From Maribacter polysaccharolyticus (lineage in GTDB: Bacteria; Bacteroidota; Bacteroidia; Flavobacteriales; Flavobacteriaceae): a stretch of 64,000 bases of DNA. Position 1 is the stretch's first letter. Every line of letters starts with the position of its first letter. The position numbers and the translations under genes are program-made. Below, piece by piece: positions 59,189 through 64,000 of the stretch. Under the pieces are notes generated by a model, which worked only from the letters and a program-made list of their open reading frames with translations, did no database searches and was not told the origin of the DNA. The stretch covers positions 446,328 to 510,327 of the forward strand of contig NZ_JARBUY010000004.1 in NCBI RefSeq assembly GCF_028882255.1. Direction: 5' to 3'.

Positions 59189-59196
59189 CAAATTTA
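59189..59196 (-). promoter_or_regulatory. Promoter box of the candidate small RNA
   Basis: TAAATTTG on the minus strand is a perfect TAnnTTTG match, with a TTTT-containing -33 region (59215-59218) 18 bases upstream. It points at the hairpin-rich stretch, not at hppD, which ends to the right. Confidence 0.5.
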
Positions 59197-59307
59197 ATAC
59201 ATAACTACGCTCATAAAAACTGTTTTAACGTACTTTAACTAAACCATTAACAGATATTTAGGGATGCTGACCGTTTATTGGCAATTAGTTAAGAAAAAAC
59301 CGCCCGT

Positions 59308-60450
59308 TTAAAGTGTTCCCCTCAATTGCTGCTCCCTTTCGATGGCCTCAAAAAGTGCTTTGAAATTTCCTTTCCCAAAAGATTTGGCCCCTTTTCTCTG
59401 GATAATTTCGATAAATAAGGTAGGTCGGTCCAATATGGGTTTTGTAAAAATCTGTAGTAAGTAACCCTCATCGTCCCGATCAATAAGAATACTCAATTCT
59501 TTTAAGGGCATTAGATCCTCATCTATTTCACCTACCCTGTCCAATACATCCTCATAGTAATTGGCCGGTACTTTCAGGAACTCCACACCGCGATTCCTTA
59601 GTGCGGTTACCGTTTCGATAATATTATCGGTGGCCATGGCCATATGCTGCACACCGGCCCCATTATAAAATTCAATATACTCCTCTATCTGGGATTTTCT
59701 CTTTCCCTTGGCCGGTTCGTTGATCGGGAACTTGATCCTACCGTTACCATTACTCATTACCTTGCTCATTAAAGCGGTATACTCCGTAGAGATATCCTTG
59801 TCATCAAAGGAAATCAATTGGGCAAAACCCATTACCTCTTCGTAAAACTTACACCATTTGTCCATTTCATTCCACCCCACATTGCCCACCATATGATCTA
59901 TATACTTTAAACCCACATCGGAAGCCTTATAAAAGGGATCCCATTTTATGAAACCGGGTAAAAAGACCCCTTTATACCCACTTCTTTCGACAAATAAATG
60001 CACGGTTTCGCCGTAGGTATGAATACCCGACACTACTACCTCGCCATCTTGATCCCTTAAGGATCGGGGTTCCAAATAACTCTCTGCTCCCCGAGTCGTG
60101 GTTTCATAATGGCTTTTGGTGGCATCATCGACCCAAAGGGCAATCGCTTTTACACCATCGCCATGCCTATTGAGATGCTCGTTGATCTCCCCGCCCGATT
60201 TCAAAGGTGACGTCAATACCAACTTGATCTTATCTTGTTTCAATACATAAGAAACCTTGTCTTTTTGTCCGGTCTCAAGTCCGGCGTAGGCCAAAGGTTG
60301 AAAACCCCAGGCCGACATATAATAGTGGGCGGCCTGTTTGGCATTGCCCACATAAAGTTCTACATAATCGGTTCCCAAAAGCGGCAGAAAATCCTCGGCG
60401 TCAGGATTTTCCTTTGGCAATTGCAATGAAGTGTTATCCAAGATAGACAT
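59308..60450 (-). CDS. hppD: 4-hydroxyphenylpyruvate dioxygenase
   Basis: HppD turns 4-hydroxyphenylpyruvate into homogentisate in tyrosine breakdown (and towards quinone or pyomelanin routes). The 380-residue protein has two VOC domains. The iron ligands are the His in YIDHMVGNVGW (about residue 185), the His in GVQHMAMATDNI (about 268) and the Glu in TLFIEIIQRKGAKSFG (about 349). The C-terminal helix that covers the active site (GNFKALFEAIEREQ) is present. The partner gene hmgA is not beside it. Confidence 0.96.
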   Translation of the reverse strand: MSILDNTSLQLPKENPDAEDFLPLLGTDYVELYVGNAKQAAHYYMSAWGFQPLAYAGLETGQKDKVSYVLKQDKIKLVLTSPLKSGGEINEHLNRHGDGVKAIALWVDDATKSHYETTTRGAESYLEPRSLRDQDGEVVVSGIHTYGETVHLFVERSGYKGVFLPGFIKWDPFYKASDVGLKYIDHMVGNVGWNEMDKWCKFYEEVMGFAQLISFDDKDISTEYTALMSKVMSNGNGRIKFPINEPAKGKRKSQIEEYIEFYNGAGVQHMAMATDNIIETVTALRNRGVEFLKVPANYYEDVLDRVGEIDEDLMPLKELSILIDRDDEGYLLQIFTKPILDRPTLFIEIIQRKGAKSFGKGNFKALFEAIEREQQLRGTL

Positions 60451-60627
60451 GATTTAAAGTTTTGAATTAAAGATTGAATTTTATGGCAAGGTCATTGCCG
60501 AAAAGGCATTGGGGATATGGCCTTACCACATTGCCCTTAAATGTGCCGAAAATTCAATTCTTGGTTTCATCATGTTGTTGCTACTAACAAATATCGTAAA
60601 AAAGCACGACACACCTTGTTAAGGGTT

Positions 60628-62886
60628 TCAAAACCAATACCCTAAACTAAAAAACAACCTATTGGATCCTTGAGGGGAAAAGGAATACATTACTTGAAGT
60701 GGGCCCATGAAAGTTTCAAAGCCATAGCCGATGCCAAAACCCGAATAATCCGGTTCTGTGAACCATTCCCCGGTCCTGAAAAGATCGTCATCGACATTGG
60801 CGATATTGGCTGTAAGCATCAAATGGTTCTTTGGCGCAAATTCCAAATCGAACCGCGCATAGGACTTTACGTAACTATTTCCTGGAATGGATAGATAATC
60901 ATATCCGATAAATGGGATTAAATTATTGATGAGGTTATTCCCATATCCGCCCAAAATGAAATCAAAGGAGGCAACTCCCGATGTCCCTAATTTAAAACCA
61001 CCTTCGGTTTCAATATTCAGGTATAAATTTTTAGCTAAAGCAAATGCCGCGCCCATCCTTCCTTTTGCGACAGAAAACTCCTTGAAATTACCCCTAAAAT
61101 CGGAGGATAGTAGGTAAAAATGGAAATCCCCATCAAAAAACAATCCCTTTGTGGGAAAATAGGTGTCGTCATACGTATCGAACTTCAACTGCCCATAGGT
61201 ACTGTAGAAATTGCTTTTTTCGAAGTACGTCCTATCTTCGGTCGAATTGGGTATTTCCGTGCCATCATCGGAATCGGACGCGATGGTATCACTGCTATAT
61301 TCCAGGAATTTGTGTTCAATGCCCAAGATAAACCCGAACTTTTCCTGCAGTACGGTCTGCACGTAGATTTGGTTGGTGATATCCAAAACATCCATATCCA
61401 AAAAATTGATACTTAGGCCCGTTGTTTCCGGAAAATTACTTTCAATAAGGTCAAAATCCACTTCTTGCCCAAAATTATCGAACCTTGAATTGATTCCAAA
61501 ACTCCAATAGGAACCCTTATCGATATAATATTGCATATTATAGCGCACTTGGTCTCCCAAGATCAAATCGAAGGATGCCACATCATCCCCGAAAATCAGG
61601 TTCTTATGGGTAAGATTGATGATGGCAGCGCTATGGTACAGGTCATCGTAATGTGCCCCGATCTTCAAAAAAGTTTTATTGGGGCTTTCATTGAGTTTAA
61701 GGATTAGATCGTCCCCTTCGCCGTCTGACAAAAGTTCATAGCGTATGGTTTTAAAATTACCGGTAGCCGCTAAATTGTTTATGCCTTGTTGTAATTTGAA
61801 AAATGTGGTTTCCTCATCCAAACTAAATCTGAGTTTCCCCTTTACATACCCACGGGTAAAACTTTCATTATCACCTGCCAAGGTCAATTTTGAAATCGAC
61901 AGACTGTCGACCGGTTCGATATGGCCCGGCACCTTAAAACTACCTGATTGCCTGGAAGCCACCTCTTTTAATTGGTCGAATTTTTCCTCGGCAGCCTGTT
62001 TCCCTTTTTCGATGATCTCATCATCCAGATCAAAATCCATGACCGTATAGTTGGTCATATCGGGCTTTATATAGACATCTGTCGCAGACGCTTTTTCAAT
62101 CATATCGGCTACGGTCCTATAATTATTGATCTGTAATAATATCCCGGTAGCGGAAGAAAGTTCACTCCTATCCCTTAAGGCGTGTTGCACATCGACCCCG
62201 ATAATAACATCAGCCCCCATTTTCTTGACCTCTTCCAATGGATAGTTGTTGACCACCCCACCATCGATCAGTATATCGCCATCAATGTTCGAAGGTTCAA
62301 AAAAGGAAGGGAATGTTCCCGATGCCATTATGGCCTCTGGCAAATACCCTTTATCGAGTATTACCTGATTGCCCGTTTCCACATTCGTGGCAATACAGAA
62401 AAAGGGTATGGGCAATTGCTTAAAATCGTTGATATCCTTAACATGGTATAAATATTTCACCATTTGGTGGTAAATATTCTGCCCCCCTGAAAATCCTTGG
62501 GGAATCGCCAATTTGAAATTATCGAAAGGTATGTTTATGGCATACCGCTCCGAATCTTCCTTTTCGTAAAAGGTTTTTACGTTCCTGGGTAGCTCATCAC
62601 TGATGAGGCTGTTAAAATCGATATTCCTGAAAATGGAGTCGAGTTGAGTGGCCGAATAGCCCGATGCATAAAGGGCCCCTACAATGGCTCCCATACTCGT
62701 TCCCCCAATATAATCTATCTTGACCCCGGCCTCCTCTATGACCTTCAGGGCCCCGATATGGGCCATTCCTTTTGCCCCGCCCCCACTGAGCACCAGACCT
62801 ACTTTAATTTCTTTTTCAGGTTCCGTATTTTGGGCACCTACCTGGGCCATAAACACCATTAAAAGTAGAAAAGGTATAAACTTCAT
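60628..62886 (-). CDS. Patatin-like phospholipase with Omp85-type barrel (type Vd-like)
   Basis: The start at 62886 gives a signal peptide (MKFIPFLLLMVFMAQVGAQN). The patatin domain has the oxyanion loop GGGAKGMAHIG (about residue 35), the nucleophile GTSMGAIVG (about 62) and the Asp in LIDGGVVNNYP (about 205). A POTRA-like part (about 330-430) and a 16-strand barrel of the surface-antigen/BamA type follow, ending in FFSLGYWF. This is the PlpD/type Vd layout: the barrel may present or secrete the lipase. An open frame of 17 codons upstream overlaps uvrC by 4 bases. Confidence 0.93.
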   Translation of the reverse strand: MKFIPFLLLMVFMAQVGAQNTEPEKEIKVGLVLSGGGAKGMAHIGALKVIEEAGVKIDYIGGTSMGAIVGALYASGYSATQLDSIFRNIDFNSLISDELPRNVKTFYEKEDSERYAINIPFDNFKLAIPQGFSGGQNIYHQMVKYLYHVKDINDFKQLPIPFFCIATNVETGNQVILDKGYLPEAIMASGTFPSFFEPSNIDGDILIDGGVVNNYPLEEVKKMGADVIIGVDVQHALRDRSELSSATGILLQINNYRTVADMIEKASATDVYIKPDMTNYTVMDFDLDDEIIEKGKQAAEEKFDQLKEVASRQSGSFKVPGHIEPVDSLSISKLTLAGDNESFTRGYVKGKLRFSLDEETTFFKLQQGINNLAATGNFKTIRYELLSDGEGDDLILKLNESPNKTFLKIGAHYDDLYHSAAIINLTHKNLIFGDDVASFDLILGDQVRYNMQYYIDKGSYWSFGINSRFDNFGQEVDFDLIESNFPETTGLSINFLDMDVLDITNQIYVQTVLQEKFGFILGIEHKFLEYSSDTIASDSDDGTEIPNSTEDRTYFEKSNFYSTYGQLKFDTYDDTYFPTKGLFFDGDFHFYLLSSDFRGNFKEFSVAKGRMGAAFALAKNLYLNIETEGGFKLGTSGVASFDFILGGYGNNLINNLIPFIGYDYLSIPGNSYVKSYARFDLEFAPKNHLMLTANIANVDDDLFRTGEWFTEPDYSGFGIGYGFETFMGPLQVMYSFSPQGSNRLFFSLGYWF

Positions 62887-62933
62887 CTTTTTGCTATTTG
62901 TTACATCACATTCCATACCTACCCTCGAAAAAC

Positions 62934-64000
62934 TCAATGAAAGGTTTCATAAATCTTTTTTGCCTTGGCAACACCTACCACGGTGGCCAAATTTTCGAGC
63001 GAGGCGGACTTTATCCTTTTGACCGATTTGAATTTTTTCAACAATTCGCTGGCCGTTTTTTCCCCTATGCCGTCAATATTCTCCAATTCGGAATTAATGG
63101 CCGCCTTGCTTCTTTTATTCCTATGGAAGGTTATCCCAAATCGATGCGCCTCATTCCTAAGTTGCTGTACTATTTTCAGGCTTTCCGATTTCTTATCCAA
63201 ATATAGGGGTATAGGGTCTTCGGGGAAATAAATCTCCTCTAATCTTTTGGCAATACCGATTATGGCGATCTTTCCCCTTAATCCCAGGATATCCAAACTC
63301 TTTAAGGCAGAGGACAATTGCCCCTTCCCGCCATCGATCACGATCAGTTGGGGTAAAGGTTCCCCTTCTTCCAATAGTCTTTTGTAACGCCTGAACACCA
63401 CCTCCTCCATGGAGGCGAAATCGTCGGGACCTTCTACCGTTTTTATGTTATAATGACGATAATCCTTTTTCGATGGTTTCCCATTCTTGAACACCACACA
63501 GGCTGCAACCGGATTGCTGCCTTGAATATTGCTATTGTCAAAACATTCGATATGCCTGGGCTCTTCCCCCAATCGAAGGTCTTTTTTCATTTGAGCCATA
63601 AGCCTATTCGTGTGCCTTTCGGGATCCATGATCTTGATTTGGCTTAGTCGTTCCTGTCTAAAATATTTCGCATTTCGTATGGATAGATCCAAAATCTTAC
63701 GTTTATCACCCAGTTTGGGAACGGTAACTTTTAGGTGGGGCTCTACCACCACTTTAAAAGGCAGGTAAATTTCCTTTGATTCGGAATTGAAACGCTGCCG
63801 TAGCTCAAAGATCGCCAATTGTAACAAGTCTTCGTCCTTTTCATCCAACTTCTTTTTGATTTCCAAGGTATGGGACCTTATGATCGAACCATGGGACAAT
63901 TGTAAAAAATTAATGTAGGCGAAGGCTTCATCGGTAATGATGGAAAAGACATCGACATTATTTATGTTCGGATTTACGATGGTGGTCTTGGACTGGTAAT
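62934..64000 (-). CDS. uvrC: UvrABC system protein C, 3' part
   Basis: The gene runs off the right edge, so the GIY-YIG nuclease domain (first incision) is not in view. Visible are the middle region with DEAFAYINFLQLSHG and KIKMD-type linkers, the RNase-H-like UvrC nuclease domain (HIECFDNSNIQGSNPVAACV, VIDGGKGQLSSAL, IGIAKRLEEIYF, LRNEAHRFGITFHR) and the C-terminal helix-hairpin-helix (NIDGIGEKTASELLKKF, then VVGVAKAKKIYETFH). It makes both cuts around DNA lesions with UvrB. Confidence 0.96.
   Translation of the reverse strand, partial: YQSKTTIVNPNINNVDVFSIITDEAFAYINFLQLSHGSIIRSHTLEIKKKLDEKDEDLLQLAIFELRQRFNSESKEIYLPFKVVVEPHLKVTVPKLGDKRKILDLSIRNAKYFRQERLSQIKIMDPERHTNRLMAQMKKDLRLGEEPRHIECFDNSNIQGSNPVAACVVFKNGKPSKKDYRHYNIKTVEGPDDFASMEEVVFRRYKRLLEEGEPLPQLIVIDGGKGQLSSALKSLDILGLRGKIAIIGIAKRLEEIYFPEDPIPLYLDKKSESLKIVQQLRNEAHRFGITFHRNKRSKAAINSELENIDGIGEKTASELLKKFKSVKRIKSASLENLATVVGVAKAKKIYETFH

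Overview
The window looks like chromosome of a marine member of the Flavobacteriaceae (Bacteroidota). The evidence is four large TonB-dependent receptors, a type IX secretion (T9SS) sorting domain on an SprB-repeat protein, promoter boxes of the Bacteroidota type (TAnnTTTG), very few Shine-Dalgarno sequences, several TTG/GTG starts, and flavobacterial neighbourhoods such as atpD-atpC apart from the rest of the ATP synthase, glycogen-synthase-like/panC/panD/flippase/esterase/radA, and TonB receptor/DUF5689/endonuclease. No species can be named from the sequence. I saw no rRNA, tRNA, CRISPR array, transposase or phage gene.

1-11.7 kb is accessory. Three co-directional surface-protein genes (a truncated one, a fibronectin type III protein, and an 1854-residue SprB-repeat protein with a T9SS tail) are followed by about 2.6 kb of small, AT-rich, partly broken ORFs. 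These are interleaved with two families of GC-rich palindromes and two copies of a signal-peptide start. I read this as a graveyard of C-terminal tail plus immunity-like cassettes, of the kind that trails polymorphic-toxin (Rhs-type) genes, with the large carrier gene gone. This is the best candidate for something undescribed.

11.9-29.5 kb is mostly core: a TIGR01212 radical SAM protein, atpC/atpD, a TonB receptor, glmS, a glycogen-synthase-like protein divergent from panC-panD-flippase-esterase-like-radA, then xth, a Tas-type aldo/keto reductase and a tiny membrane protein on the other strand, a small outer-membrane barrel and a leucine-rich-repeat protein.

29.7-45 kb carries a TonB receptor with a lipoprotein, glyS, a coiled-coil membrane protein, comF, an Ig-like lipoprotein, an omega-amidase-like nitrilase, a Nudix hydrolase, an ankyrin protein beside katG, and a PAS sensor kinase with a stand-alone response regulator.

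45-64 kb has a nucleic-acid or phosphate-type uptake locus (DUF5689/lamin-tail lipoprotein, TonB receptor, secreted endonuclease/phosphatase), a DUF1080 protein, a small membrane protein, another TonB receptor, a tight operon DUF3108 - tryptophan 2,3-dioxygenase - M23 peptidase - pgi, hppD, a patatin-like type Vd autotransporter and the 3' part of uvrC. Between hppD and DUF3108 there is a compact candidate small RNA with its own promoter box, two hairpins and an intrinsic terminator.
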